The translations under genes and the position numbers were made by a program. Positions 44,648-52,725 of a stretch of DNA of 64,000 nucleotides are shown here, piece after piece. The notes beneath the pieces are model-generated. The model searched no databases and was not told where the DNA came from. It saw only the letters and a list, made by a program, of their open reading frames with translations. Origin of the DNA: Streptomyces griseus subsp. griseus (GTDB taxonomy: Bacteria; Actinomycetota; Actinomycetes; Streptomycetales; Streptomycetaceae); NCBI RefSeq assembly GCF_003610995.1, contig NZ_CP032543.1:2356001-2420000 (forward strand), given 5' to 3'. Position 1 is the first letter of the stretch. Each line of letters begins with the position of its first letter.

Positions 44648-46072
44648 ATGACCAAGGACGTCATCGCCCTCACCTCCAAGATGCCCGACCCGTGGGCCGT
44701 ACTGGCGGGCCTGCTCTCCGGCGGCTCGGACAAGCTGGTGGGCGCCCGCGGGGAGGGCGCGGTGATCCAGCTCTGCGACCCCGAGGGCCGGCCGCTCGTC
44801 TCCGTGGAGGCGCCGCTGCTGGTCTCTGTCGAGGGCGAGGCCGAGCGGCTGCTCGGGACCACGGCGCCCCCGGTCCCGTACTGGTGGACGGAGGCACGGG
44901 CGACCACGGGCGTCGCGGAGGCGGAAGCGCTCGCGGGCACGTTCGCGGCCCGGCTCGCCTCACTGGTGGGCGGCTCCGCCTGGCCTCCGGACGCGGCCGG
45001 CTCGCTCGCCGTGGTCAGGACGGACGGCGTGGGCGTCGCGCCGGAGCCCGCCGCCGCGCAGCCCGCGATCGACGTCCTCACCGAGCGGGTCGCGGTCGTC
45101 ATCCAGGACCGCCCGGTGGTGGCGATGACGGCATGGCTCTCCGACGCGTTCCGGGCGGCGGCCGAGGCGGGCCTCGGGCTCCAGATCGTCAGCCCGGCGG
45201 GTGCCACGCTCTCCCCCGCCGTACAGGACACTCTGGGCGGCTGGCCGTCGCGCTGGATCGTGCGGGACGAGCGGGACGGTTACTACGACGGCCTCACCGG
45301 CGCCGTGCTCCGCTGGCAGGACGGCATGTTCGCCCCGGTCGCCTCGCCCGACGCGACGGAGGACGACCCGCGCACTCCGGTGGCGGCCACCTTCCAGGAG
45401 GTCCACGACACCGGCGAACGCCAACTCGCCCTGACCTTCCGCATGGTGCACCCGGCGGACGACCGGCTGGTGCTGGGCGGCGGGCTGGAGACGGTGTGGC
45501 GGGAGCTGACGGGCGCACCGCCGGCCGGCTGGGGCACGTCGGAGCCGGCGACCCTTCCGTGGTCGCCCCGTCGGCTGACCGATATGGCGCACGAGCGGGC
45601 ACCGGAGCCGACCTGGTTCGTCGTCGTCGGCAACCGGGACCGGCCGGGCATCGCCACCGTGCGGATCACGCGTACGGAGGCGGGGGTGGAGGAACACGTC
45701 ACGCTCGCGTTCGGCTACGGCTCCGGCTCCGGCGAGGAACTGCCCCTGGACGCCCTGCCCGCCGCCGCCGAGGCGCTCGCCACCCGCCACCACCTCCAGT
45801 CGATGCTCGTACAGCTTCGCAAAGCGCGACGCGATGTGGCCGTTCCGCCGCGCTTCGAGGGACCCGGGGTTCCGCTGGCCTTCGTGCTCGGCGCGGAGGA
45901 GGTCCGCACGCTGCCGGGAGACCGGGCCCGCCGCACACCGCTGGCCGAACAGCCGGTGACGCTGGGCCCGAGGACCCGGCCGGCGCTGTACTACCCGCTG
46001 CCGGGCGACCCTTCGGACCTGTCGGGCTGGCAGGAGTACGAACGGCTGATGCGCCACCTCAAGGGTGCGTAG
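44648..46072 (+). CDS. Conserved ESX-associated protein (DUF6177-like)
   Basis: 474-aa soluble protein with no signal peptide or membrane segment. Regions include KDVIALTSKMPDPWAVLAGL at the N-terminus, RVAVVIQDRPVVAMTAWLSD in the middle and WQEYERLMRHL at the C-terminus. From memory it corresponds to a Streptomyces family known only from ESX loci (DUF6177); this naming was not checked. It follows eccC by 70 bp and precedes the secreted WXG-size proteins. A chaperone or cytosolic accessory role, like EspG in mycobacteria, is possible but unsupported by recognisable similarity. Confidence 0.75.
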   Translation: MTKDVIALTSKMPDPWAVLAGLLSGGSDKLVGARGEGAVIQLCDPEGRPLVSVEAPLLVSVEGEAERLLGTTAPPVPYWWTEARATTGVAEAEALAGTFAARLASLVGGSAWPPDAAGSLAVVRTDGVGVAPEPAAAQPAIDVLTERVAVVIQDRPVVAMTAWLSDAFRAAAEAGLGLQIVSPAGATLSPAVQDTLGGWPSRWIVRDERDGYYDGLTGAVLRWQDGMFAPVASPDATEDDPRTPVAATFQEVHDTGERQLALTFRMVHPADDRLVLGGGLETVWRELTGAPPAGWGTSEPATLPWSPRRLTDMAHERAPEPTWFVVVGNRDRPGIATVRITRTEAGVEEHVTLAFGYGSGSGEELPLDALPAAAEALATRHHLQSMLVQLRKARRDVAVPPRFEGPGVPLAFVLGAEEVRTLPGDRARRTPLAEQPVTLGPRTRPALYYPLPGDPSDLSGWQEYERLMRHLKGA

Positions 46073-46203
46073 GACGAGGTGTTCGATGTCATGGGTTGGC
46101 CATAACTCCACTCTGGCCGATTGCAGATTGCAGTCGTGACGCAAGGATTGATAGACATGAATCCGAACACTCATGCGTTCGTTCGAGGTGTTGGGGGAAG
46201 ACG
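46073..46203 (+). promoter_or_regulatory. Probable promoter/leader of the secreted-substrate operon
   Basis: 131-bp gap, less GC-rich than neighbours, with the direct repeat GATTGCAGATTGCA near 46119-46132 and GGGGGAAG before the next start. It probably separates transcription of the secretion machinery from that of the abundant WXG substrates. No clear -35/-10 pair was identified. Confidence 0.35.
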
Positions 46204-46536
46204 ATGAAGTTCGACATGGGGACCTCGGTCCTTTCCACGCTGATCTCGCATTCACAGGGCGCGAGCACGGACCTGGGGACGCTGATCCGGCAGCTCATCG
46301 CGGCGGCTGAGCCGCTGGAGGGCAAGTTCAACGGAGCGGGGAAGGTCGCGTTCGACGACTTCAAGAACCGCTCCGACGAGATCACCGCGGCGCTCAACGC
46401 CTCGCTGTCCGGGATCCTGGGCGGCCAGGCCGGGATGGACGCGGCGTTCGGCTCGGGCGACCAGGAGCAGGGCGAGAACGCCAAGACGCAGATGGCTTCG
46501 GCCAATTTCGACGCGGCGCGTTTCGGCGGCCGTTGA
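46204..46536 (+). CDS. esxB: WXG100-size ESX protein, WXG motif not canonical
   Basis: 110-aa, helical, acidic, no Cys. Size, place and a helix-turn-helix hairpin pattern match ESX WXG100 proteins. At the turn where WXG is expected it reads KFNGAGKVAFDDF, that is Phe-Asn-Gly, a plausible variant of the motif. Its C-terminus (NFDAARFGG) could carry the export signal. It lies directly upstream of a second WXG100 gene, as in EsxB-EsxA pairs that form heterodimers. The gene symbol is positional, not proven. Confidence 0.75.
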   Translation: MKFDMGTSVLSTLISHSQGASTDLGTLIRQLIAAAEPLEGKFNGAGKVAFDDFKNRSDEITAALNASLSGILGGQAGMDAAFGSGDQEQGENAKTQMASANFDAARFGGR

Positions 46537-46585
46537 GCCTGCCGGACCACAGAATTTCGGATTTCACCACGGGGAGTGATGGTTG

Positions 46586-46894
46586 ATGGGCAGCACGGAC
46601 CGGCGTTCGTACGACACGGGCGCCTCGACGGAGGTCCAGGGCAACATCCAGCTGGTGATCGCCCAGCTGGAGCAGGTGATCACGGCACGTGACACGCAGG
46701 TGAAGGCGGCGATGAATGACTTCGCAGCCGACGGCGTGGCCGATGAGTACCACGGCAAGGAACTGCGGTGGAACGCGACCTCGCAGGAGGTCAAGAACAT
46801 CATCCAGCTGCTGCGTACGACGCTGGAGAAGAACGACGGCACCGCCTCGCAGACGCTGGCGCGCGCGAAGGCGGCGGTCGACGGCATCGGCTGA
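46586..46894 (+). CDS. esxA: WXG100-family ESX protein
   Basis: 102-aa all-helical protein. The first helix contains VQGNIQLVIAQLEQVITARD, the turn has DEYHGKELRWNATSQEV and the second helix ends LLRTTLEKND. Here the turn motif is Tyr-His-Gly, an accepted WXG variant with large aromatic first residue. It should pair with the upstream 110-aa protein and be exported by EccC. Alternative starts GTG/TTG a few bases upstream exist; ATG at 46586 with GGGGAG nine bases earlier is preferred. Symbol assigned by position. Confidence 0.8.
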   Translation: MGSTDRRSYDTGASTEVQGNIQLVIAQLEQVITARDTQVKAAMNDFAADGVADEYHGKELRWNATSQEVKNIIQLLRTTLEKNDGTASQTLARAKAAVDGIG

Positions 46895-46972
46895 CGCTGA
46901 GCCGGTGTGAGCCGGTGACGGGTGGTCCGGAGCCTGTTCCAGGGAACCAGGAAGTACGGGGGTGGGGCGTCG

Positions 46973-47398
46973 GTGACGGCGTGGGATATCAAGCCGCAGG
47001 GTGTGCAGGGTCAGTTGAAGGTCGTCGGCACGCACGCCGGTGACCTGGAGAAGGCGCTCAACGCGTTCATGACGGACCTGTCCGAGGCGGCGCAGGCTGC
47101 GGGGACGGCGGTGCCGGGCACCGCGGCGAGTGCACCGCTGCAGGGTCCGGTGGCACCGGGGCAGGCGCCGTTGTCCCAGGCCGCGATGGGCCCGGTGGCG
47201 GCCGCTCTGGGGCAGTACGCGCAAGCGCGGCAGGGTCAGTTGAAGTCGATGGCGGAGCGGATCCAGGCGGCGGTGCTCGGGGCGGCGACAGCAACCAACG
47301 AGTACGTCGAGGGTGACCTCGACACGGCCAAGCAGGCGCAGGACGCGGCGAGATCGGTCCGTCTGGACCTGCTCAAGGACATGAGGGCCGGCAAGTGA
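46973..47398 (+). CDS. ESX-associated small protein (DUF6507-like)
   Basis: 141-aa helical protein. It begins VTAWDIKPQGVQGQLKVVG, has an Ala/Pro/Gly-rich linker (about 50-75) and a C-terminal helix ending DLLKDMRAGK. It resembles small proteins encoded directly before large ESX toxins in Streptomyces (DUF6507 from memory), comparable to the LXG/WXG-like targeting partners of such toxins. Its stop overlaps the toxin start (GTGA), so it is made in a fixed ratio with the toxin. Probably it dimerises with the toxin N-terminus to form the export signal; inferred. Confidence 0.75.
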   Translation: MTAWDIKPQGVQGQLKVVGTHAGDLEKALNAFMTDLSEAAQAAGTAVPGTAASAPLQGPVAPGQAPLSQAAMGPVAAALGQYAQARQGQLKSMAERIQAAVLGAATATNEYVEGDLDTAKQAQDAARSVRLDLLKDMRAGK

Positions 47399-50361
47399 GC
47401 GAGAACCAACCGGTCAACCTGGAGGGCATACCGGTCTTCACCGGGAATCTCGCGCTGCTGGACACGAAAGTGACCGAGCTGGCCCGGGACGGGGAGAAGA
47501 TCTCCTCGGCGGCGGCCGACGTCCACAGCAGCTTCGGTGGCCTACAGGCCTTCTACCAGGCGCCCGAGGCCGACCAGCTGTTCGCGACGACGAAACCGGT
47601 CGCCGACCGCGGTGCCTCGCTCAAGTCGGACCTGGCCACCATCACCAGCGCCCTGAGTACCTATTCGGACGACGCCCACCCCTTGGTCGAGAAGCTGAAG
47701 CAGCTCAAGCGGGACGCGGGCGCCTTCCTCGTCAAGGTGAACGCGGACGACAAGTGGCGCGAGGACGGTGACCTGGTCGAGGAGAACAACAACCGCCGCG
47801 CGGAGATCGCCGAGACCTGGGCGGCGTTCCAGGCGGTGGAGCGCGCCTGTCACAACAAGATCGTCTCCTTGGTGCCGGGCGGCACGCAGCTCAAGGTGGA
47901 CGACGGCTCCGGCGGCAAGGGCATGTACGGCTACGACGCCGAGGCCCTGAAGCACGCCAAGGGTCTGCCCTGGGGCGACCCGGTCAAGGAGTCGACGCCC
48001 TGGTATCACATCCACGAACATCTCTGGGACTTCGGCAAGGGCCTCGTCGTCGACGGCGTCTGGGGCACGATCAAGGGCCTGGGCACCCTGGTCGGCACCG
48101 ACGGCTGGGACGCCATGAAGCAGGCCTGGACGGGCCTGGCCAAGCTGGGCACAGGCCTCCTGATCTCCAGCACCCCTCTGGCTGGGGCGTTCTGGCTGAC
48201 GCCTGAGGACAAGCTGCCCTCGTGGCTGAGGGACTCGCGCACCGCGATGAAGGAGACCGGCAAGGCGCTGCTGGCCTGGGACCAGTGGAGCGAGAACCCC
48301 TCGCGCGCGGCGGGCGCGGTCACGTTCAACGTGGTGACCACCGTCTTCACCGGCGGCACGGGCGGCGCTGTCGCGGGCGGCGGCAAGGCGGCGCTCGCGG
48401 CGAAGGCCCTCTCCTTCGCGGGCAAGGCGGGCCGGGTCATCGACCCGATGACGTACCTCTTCAAGGGCGCGGGCGCAGGCCTGACGAAGATCAGCGATGT
48501 GATGGCCGGCCTCAAGGGCATGGGCAACATCGAGATCCCCACCCTTCCGCCCGGCTCGATCACGCTCCCGGACGGCGGCTTCAAGCTGGCCGACGGCACC
48601 CTGCACCTGCCCGAGGGCGCGGCGGTCCCGGACGGCGCGTTCGAGGTCCCGAAGGGCGCGGTCAAACTTCCCGCCGGTATGGACGTCCCCGCCGGAGCGG
48701 TCGACCTGGGCGACGGCGTGGTCCGCCTCCCCGACGGCATGGCCCCGCCCGCAGGCTCCCTGCCGATCCCCGAGGGCGCCCTCAAACTCCCCGAGGGCAC
48801 CACCGCGCTGCCGGAAGGCACCCTCCGCGGCACCGACCAGGACGGCAACCTCGTCCACCTCGACCGCGAGGGCAACATCCTCAAGGAAGACGGCACCCTC
48901 AAACAGCACCACTCCGCCGCTCCCGACGGGACCCCGACCGACGGCGCCCCCGTCAGGACCGACACGGACACCCCGCTGCCCCGCACGCCCGCCGAGGAGT
49001 CGGCGCTGGTCGGTGCGGGCGCCCACACCGGCGGCGGGGACAGCATCCGCCTGGGCTCCGACTTCGCCGACGCGGGACGGCTCGGCGACGACGCGGGCCG
49101 TACGGGCGGGGAGACCATGGGCGCGGACAAGACTCCGGGCGGAAAAGGCAACCACCTTCCGGGCGGATCGGCCCCGGACAACCTGCCGGCCAACAGCCTG
49201 GACCACAGCACACCTGGCGGCTTCCCGCGCGGCCCGGGCGACCATCTTCCGACGAACAACCTGGACAACGGAACGCCCGGTTCACCCCGCCCGGACGGTA
49301 CTGGTACCGGCGGCAGCCGGTCGGAAGTCCCCTCGACAGAGCACAGCCATGGCTCGCCGGACAGCTCCACAGCCGATGGCTGGGCCCCCGGCGCAGTGGG
49401 AGCGGATACCGGTGCACGTAGCAGCGACATCCCCGCCCGAACTCCTGAGGAGAGTGCGGCGATCGCGGAGTTCGAGGCGGCTCGTGACGTACCTCCCGGT
49501 GAGCGAACTCCTGAGCAGCGTGCGGCGATCACTCGCGAGCACGTACGACTGGCGAACGAAGGCGGATCTTGGTTCAAGGCGAACTACGACGAGATAGGCC
49601 GTCGAGAGAATTCTCGTCGGGAGGTCGACGGGCAGCTTCTGCCCAAGCTCGCCCGACGGCAAGGGGGCGGCTGGATGGCAGCGGACGACCTGCCGTACGC
49701 CAATCCGGAGAGCTACCGACTGGAGCCCGCCCACCGAGGACGTGACACCGTCGGTCGCGACGACCTCAACCACTTGGACGACGTTTCGGCGAAGCGCCGG
49801 GCAGGCATGGAGCTCACCGCCGCCAAGGAGAACTACAAGGTCGACACCTCCGTGGACAACGCCCGTGAACTCTCCGACGCACAGGCGAGGTTCGATGCGA
49901 CGGTCGGGGAAGGAGTGCCGAACAACAGCAAGCTCGGGGAAGCCCTGGGCGAGGAGGCAGCCCGCCGCCACATGATGCTCCAGGAGTTCCCAGGGGCTCG
50001 GGAGGTCACCGACCTTCCCAGCACCCCCAACGGCTCCAAGAGGTTCGACCAACTCTGGCGGACCGAAGACGGCAAACTGGTCGTCGTCGAGGCGAAGGGC
50101 CCGAAGGGCGACCTGGACTGGCGCCGAGGAAACGGCGATCTCGACAGTGGCACCATGGTGAGGCAGGGCACCCTGGAATACGTCCGTACCATCGTCGCCG
50201 ACATGGAGTCGCGCGCCCTGACTTCACCGGTCGACGCCAAGTACGCCCAGGAGATACGCACAGCAATCAAGAATAAGACCTTGCAGTACGTTCTCGTTCA
50301 AGCCTCAGAAAACCCGGGCAAGTATGCTGGGGCCCAGATGAAATATTTCAAGATCTTCTGA
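47395..50361 (+). CDS. ESX-exported polymorphic toxin with C-terminal PD-(D/E)XK-like nuclease
   Basis: 988-aa protein. The N-terminal ~150 residues are helical and WXG/LXG-like (VNLEGIPVFTGNLALLDTKV). A Gly-rich hydrophobic middle (about 220-370) follows, then a repeat block (about 383-478) of short units such as LPEGAAVPDGAFEVPKGAV, likely a beta-solenoid, and a disordered Gly/Pro/Asp linker (about 480-680). The C-terminal module (about 690-988) contains RFDQLW (Asp885) and VVVEAKGPKG (Glu899-x-Lys901), the core of restriction-nuclease-fold toxins. The last 900 bases are less GC-biased than the rest, suggesting module exchange. The next gene encodes its probable immunity protein. Confidence 0.85.
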   Translation: MSENQPVNLEGIPVFTGNLALLDTKVTELARDGEKISSAAADVHSSFGGLQAFYQAPEADQLFATTKPVADRGASLKSDLATITSALSTYSDDAHPLVEKLKQLKRDAGAFLVKVNADDKWREDGDLVEENNNRRAEIAETWAAFQAVERACHNKIVSLVPGGTQLKVDDGSGGKGMYGYDAEALKHAKGLPWGDPVKESTPWYHIHEHLWDFGKGLVVDGVWGTIKGLGTLVGTDGWDAMKQAWTGLAKLGTGLLISSTPLAGAFWLTPEDKLPSWLRDSRTAMKETGKALLAWDQWSENPSRAAGAVTFNVVTTVFTGGTGGAVAGGGKAALAAKALSFAGKAGRVIDPMTYLFKGAGAGLTKISDVMAGLKGMGNIEIPTLPPGSITLPDGGFKLADGTLHLPEGAAVPDGAFEVPKGAVKLPAGMDVPAGAVDLGDGVVRLPDGMAPPAGSLPIPEGALKLPEGTTALPEGTLRGTDQDGNLVHLDREGNILKEDGTLKQHHSAAPDGTPTDGAPVRTDTDTPLPRTPAEESALVGAGAHTGGGDSIRLGSDFADAGRLGDDAGRTGGETMGADKTPGGKGNHLPGGSAPDNLPANSLDHSTPGGFPRGPGDHLPTNNLDNGTPGSPRPDGTGTGGSRSEVPSTEHSHGSPDSSTADGWAPGAVGADTGARSSDIPARTPEESAAIAEFEAARDVPPGERTPEQRAAITREHVRLANEGGSWFKANYDEIGRRENSRREVDGQLLPKLARRQGGGWMAADDLPYANPESYRLEPAHRGRDTVGRDDLNHLDDVSAKRRAGMELTAAKENYKVDTSVDNARELSDAQARFDATVGEGVPNNSKLGEALGEEAARRHMMLQEFPGAREVTDLPSTPNGSKRFDQLWRTEDGKLVVVEAKGPKGDLDWRRGNGDLDSGTMVRQGTLEYVRTIVADMESRALTSPVDAKYAQEIRTAIKNKTLQYVLVQASENPGKYAGAQMKYFKIF

Positions 50362-50371
50362 GGAGAAGCAC

Positions 50372-51229
50372 GTGACGGCCACCATTTCCCGCCACCCCTT
50401 TCCAACAGAAAATGCAGCAGCGGGACTCTCCGTGCTTGAGAACAGCTCGGAATCATTGATCGAGGGACTGGAGGCTGACTCCACCCGGCTGGGCGACGCT
50501 TTTCAACTGTCGCTCACCCTCGCGAAGTCACACTGCCTCTTGGACACCGAGGCATCCCAGCTGTCCACCTGGAAGGCGTGGGTGAACGCCATGCAGGTCG
50601 GCTCTGCAGTTTTTGCCACCGCGACGGCGACGGATGGCGAAGTCAGCTGCCGCATCGCGGAGAAGGACCGGGCGCTACAAGCCACGGGGCCACAAGCCTA
50701 TGCACACGCAGGCACATGGCTGACGGCCTTCTACCTCTCGGTGGTCTGCAGGGAGAAGGAGCGACTGACTGCGCTGTGCCAGGTGCCGGTGTCCCTGCTC
50801 AGGGAGTCCGGGGCGCCCTACGACGAATTCGTCTACTCCTGGGTGGAAACGCTGCAAACATACTGGCTCGGGGGCCCTGACCTGGGTGCCACGTTGGTGG
50901 CAGCGATCGATGGCACGGATCCCCGAAGGGACAGCATCGGCGCCCCTGAGACGGTGGCAAAACTCCTCTATCCGCCCATGGAAATGTTTCACCGCCTTGT
51001 CCGTGAAGATCGCGTCGGCTTCAACAGGGCCATGACTGATGCCGTCCAATGGCACAAGGATTACTGGAGCACAGAGGACAATGCTCTCCAGGCAACCGGC
51101 CTGGTTGCCCTTCCGCCTCTGGCCGTGGCATGTCTGGCATACGACGCCTCTTTCCCTGTGGAGGTGGAGTCCGAATACCTTCCGATTGCCCTTCTGGAAC
51201 GGGATTGGCCGGGCGAGTTTCCTACATGA
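50372..51229 (+). CDS. Imm49-like immunity protein
   Basis: 285-aa soluble helical protein encoded 10 bp after the nuclease toxin. It resembles the Imm49 family of polymorphic-toxin immunity proteins in Streptomyces (segments TWLTAFYLSVVCREKERLTA, EFVYSWVETLQTYW, AVQWHKDYWS, VALPPLAVACLAYD). It would bind and block the toxin in producing and kin cells. Codon use has more A/T at third positions than neighbouring genes, like the toxin tip, so both probably moved together. GTG start with GAGGAGAAG. Confidence 0.8.
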   Translation: MTATISRHPFPTENAAAGLSVLENSSESLIEGLEADSTRLGDAFQLSLTLAKSHCLLDTEASQLSTWKAWVNAMQVGSAVFATATATDGEVSCRIAEKDRALQATGPQAYAHAGTWLTAFYLSVVCREKERLTALCQVPVSLLRESGAPYDEFVYSWVETLQTYWLGGPDLGATLVAAIDGTDPRRDSIGAPETVAKLLYPPMEMFHRLVREDRVGFNRAMTDAVQWHKDYWSTEDNALQATGLVALPPLAVACLAYDASFPVEVESEYLPIALLERDWPGEFPT

Positions 51230-51420
51230 CCAGAAGTCGCGTCATTTCATATCTGATTGGCGGCGCCTGATACCCGGCCCATGCCTTGAGTGAGGAAAAA
51301 GGAGCCTAGGCGCCGGAGACGATCACCTCGGCGCTCGTCTCCAGATACTCACGGGGGCCGGGCGGGTCGCCTCATTGGATCTGCCGGACGTGACTGCCGG
51401 CGTTCGTCCGGTACAGCTCA
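51230..51420. other. Intergenic, nothing recognised
   Basis: About 190 bp between the immunity gene and an M1 peptidase remnant. The first part is AT-richer, continuing the composition of the immunity gene. No gene or clear terminator was seen. Confidence 0.4.
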
Positions 51421-51657
51421 CGTTGCCCATAGCCCTGAGAGGTCGAGGTCGAAGCGGCTCAGGTCCTGGGTGGCCCGTGCGGTGATGACAGCCGCGCCCT
51501 TCAGGTAGTTGGCCTCGGGCACGCCATGCAGGGTCAGGCCGTAGCGCGCCATGTCGTAGCCGCCGTCGCCCAGCGCCGGGAACAGCCGGTCGCCCCCTTC
51601 GGCCGCGCCGCACCTCGGGGCCGTCGCGGCGTTTTCCCCGATACGGAACCGGTGCAC
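51421..51657 (-). pseudogene. M1-family aminopeptidase N-terminal remnant
   Basis: On the minus strand an open frame of 79 codons contains DRLFPALGDGGYDMARYGLT and AAVITARATQDLSRFDLDLS, the characteristic N-terminus of Streptomyces M1 metallopeptidases (PepN-like), but it stops right after LSGLWAT. The catalytic HEXXH domain (about 700 more residues) is absent from the neighbourhood. It is a fragment left after deletion, just beyond the toxin-immunity pair. Confidence 0.75.
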
Positions 51658-51845
51658 GAGTTCGTCAGGGCGAGGAGCAAGGCCGCAGCCGGGCCCAGCG
51701 GGACGGACGGAGCGGGTCGGCGGCCCTCAGTACATGGGGGCTCTGCTCCGCGTGGGTTTCGTCTCGTGTCTCCGAGTCGTTCAGGGAACGCGAGCCGTAA
51801 GAAATCCTTCGGTGCGTCCTGGTTGCCTCTCGATCGGCTCAACAA

Positions 51846-51886
51846 CGGGCGGGGCGGGACGCGATGTTCGCGTCCCGCCCCGCCCG
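51846..51886 (-). terminator. Strong terminator of the PRC-barrel gene
   Basis: Perfect 18-bp GC-rich inverted repeat (51846-51863 with 51869-51886) around a 5-base loop ATGTT, 19 bp beyond the stop codon of the PRC-barrel gene. Confidence 0.9.
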
Positions 51887-51905
51887 TGCGGCTTATGCCG
51901 TCGGA

Positions 51906-52259
51906 TCAGACCCGACGGTGACGGCCGTAGTACTCACCCGTCGTGCGGTGGAAGTCCGCGTCGCCGACGTGCTTGTCCTTGTCGAACTCCGGGGCGTCCT
52001 TGATCTGGTCCTTCGTGAGGTCGATGTAGACCTTCTGGTCCTCGGCGTCGATCCGGCTCACCGTGCCCGCCGGGAGCAGGACGTGCTTGCCGAAGATCCA
52101 TACGCCGGTGTCGACCACCAGGTACGAGGACGTGACGTCGTCGGAGTGCTTGTCGACCTTGCCGATGCTGCCGTCCGTCGCCTCGACCTTGTAACCGATC
52201 AGGTCGGTGCCAACGGTGTGGCCGGCAGTCGGCTGGTAGCCCCACAGGTTCTCGCTCAT
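51906..52259 (-). CDS. PRC-barrel domain protein
   Basis: 117-aa protein with one PRC-barrel domain (about 18-85: GTDLIGYKVEATDGSIGKVD, YLVVDTGVWIFGKHVLLPAG, KVYIDLTKDQI) and a charged C-terminal tail (EYYGRHRRV). PRC-barrels are small beta folds found in photosynthetic, RNA-processing and stress proteins; in Streptomyces this type is common and often stress-induced. AAGGAG precedes the ATG, which excludes a longer upstream frame. It is a single-gene transcript ending in a strong terminator. Confidence 0.88.
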   Translation of the reverse strand: MSENLWGYQPTAGHTVGTDLIGYKVEATDGSIGKVDKHSDDVTSSYLVVDTGVWIFGKHVLLPAGTVSRIDAEDQKVYIDLTKDQIKDAPEFDKDKHVGDADFHRTTGEYYGRHRRV

Positions 52260-52725
52260 GGAAAGCTCCTTCGTTCGGTTCGTTACCTGGCAAACATGAC
52301 AAATGACGTTATGTGCGGCCCGCTCGCCTCCGAAGGCGCGCATTCCACCGTGCCCCATTCGGAATTCCGGATGACCGGGCGCTACGTGCTGGGCAGGGTG
52401 ACCTGTGATCCCGGCGAGCTGCCCTTTCCCTGAGCAACCGCTGACAGCCTCGTGCCCTGGCCTGCTCGGCGTATGTCCAGGAAGTGGGGTGTTTTTTGGG
52501 TCGTTTCGCGGGAATTCGATATGCCCGCGCGCCCCGGAGGCGCGGACCTGGGTGCAGACCTTCGAGGGCCGTTCGAGGGCTGAAGGAAAGTCGGGGGTTT
52601 CGGAGCGCGATTTGCGTGAACGCTAGGAAAAGACGTGCTCTGAGCTGCGCCGCCGCCGTGCTGGACGAGGCGACGCGGTTCGGGAGCGTTGCAAGCAGAC
52701 CGAGTTCGACCAAGGGTGTTCCAGC
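52260..52725. other. Divergent intergenic region PRC-barrel/MarR
   Basis: 466 bp with no convincing gene. On the minus strand CATTTGTCATGTTTGCCAGG is followed by TAACG about 25 bp before the PRC-barrel start; this could be an alternative-sigma (SigB-like) promoter, but the match is weak. AAGGGTG precedes the MarR start. Confidence 0.3.

Noticed and set aside
52260..52358. Longer PRC-barrel protein starting at 52358
   Set aside because: The added residues are unlike the family and AAGGAG directly precedes ATG 52259.
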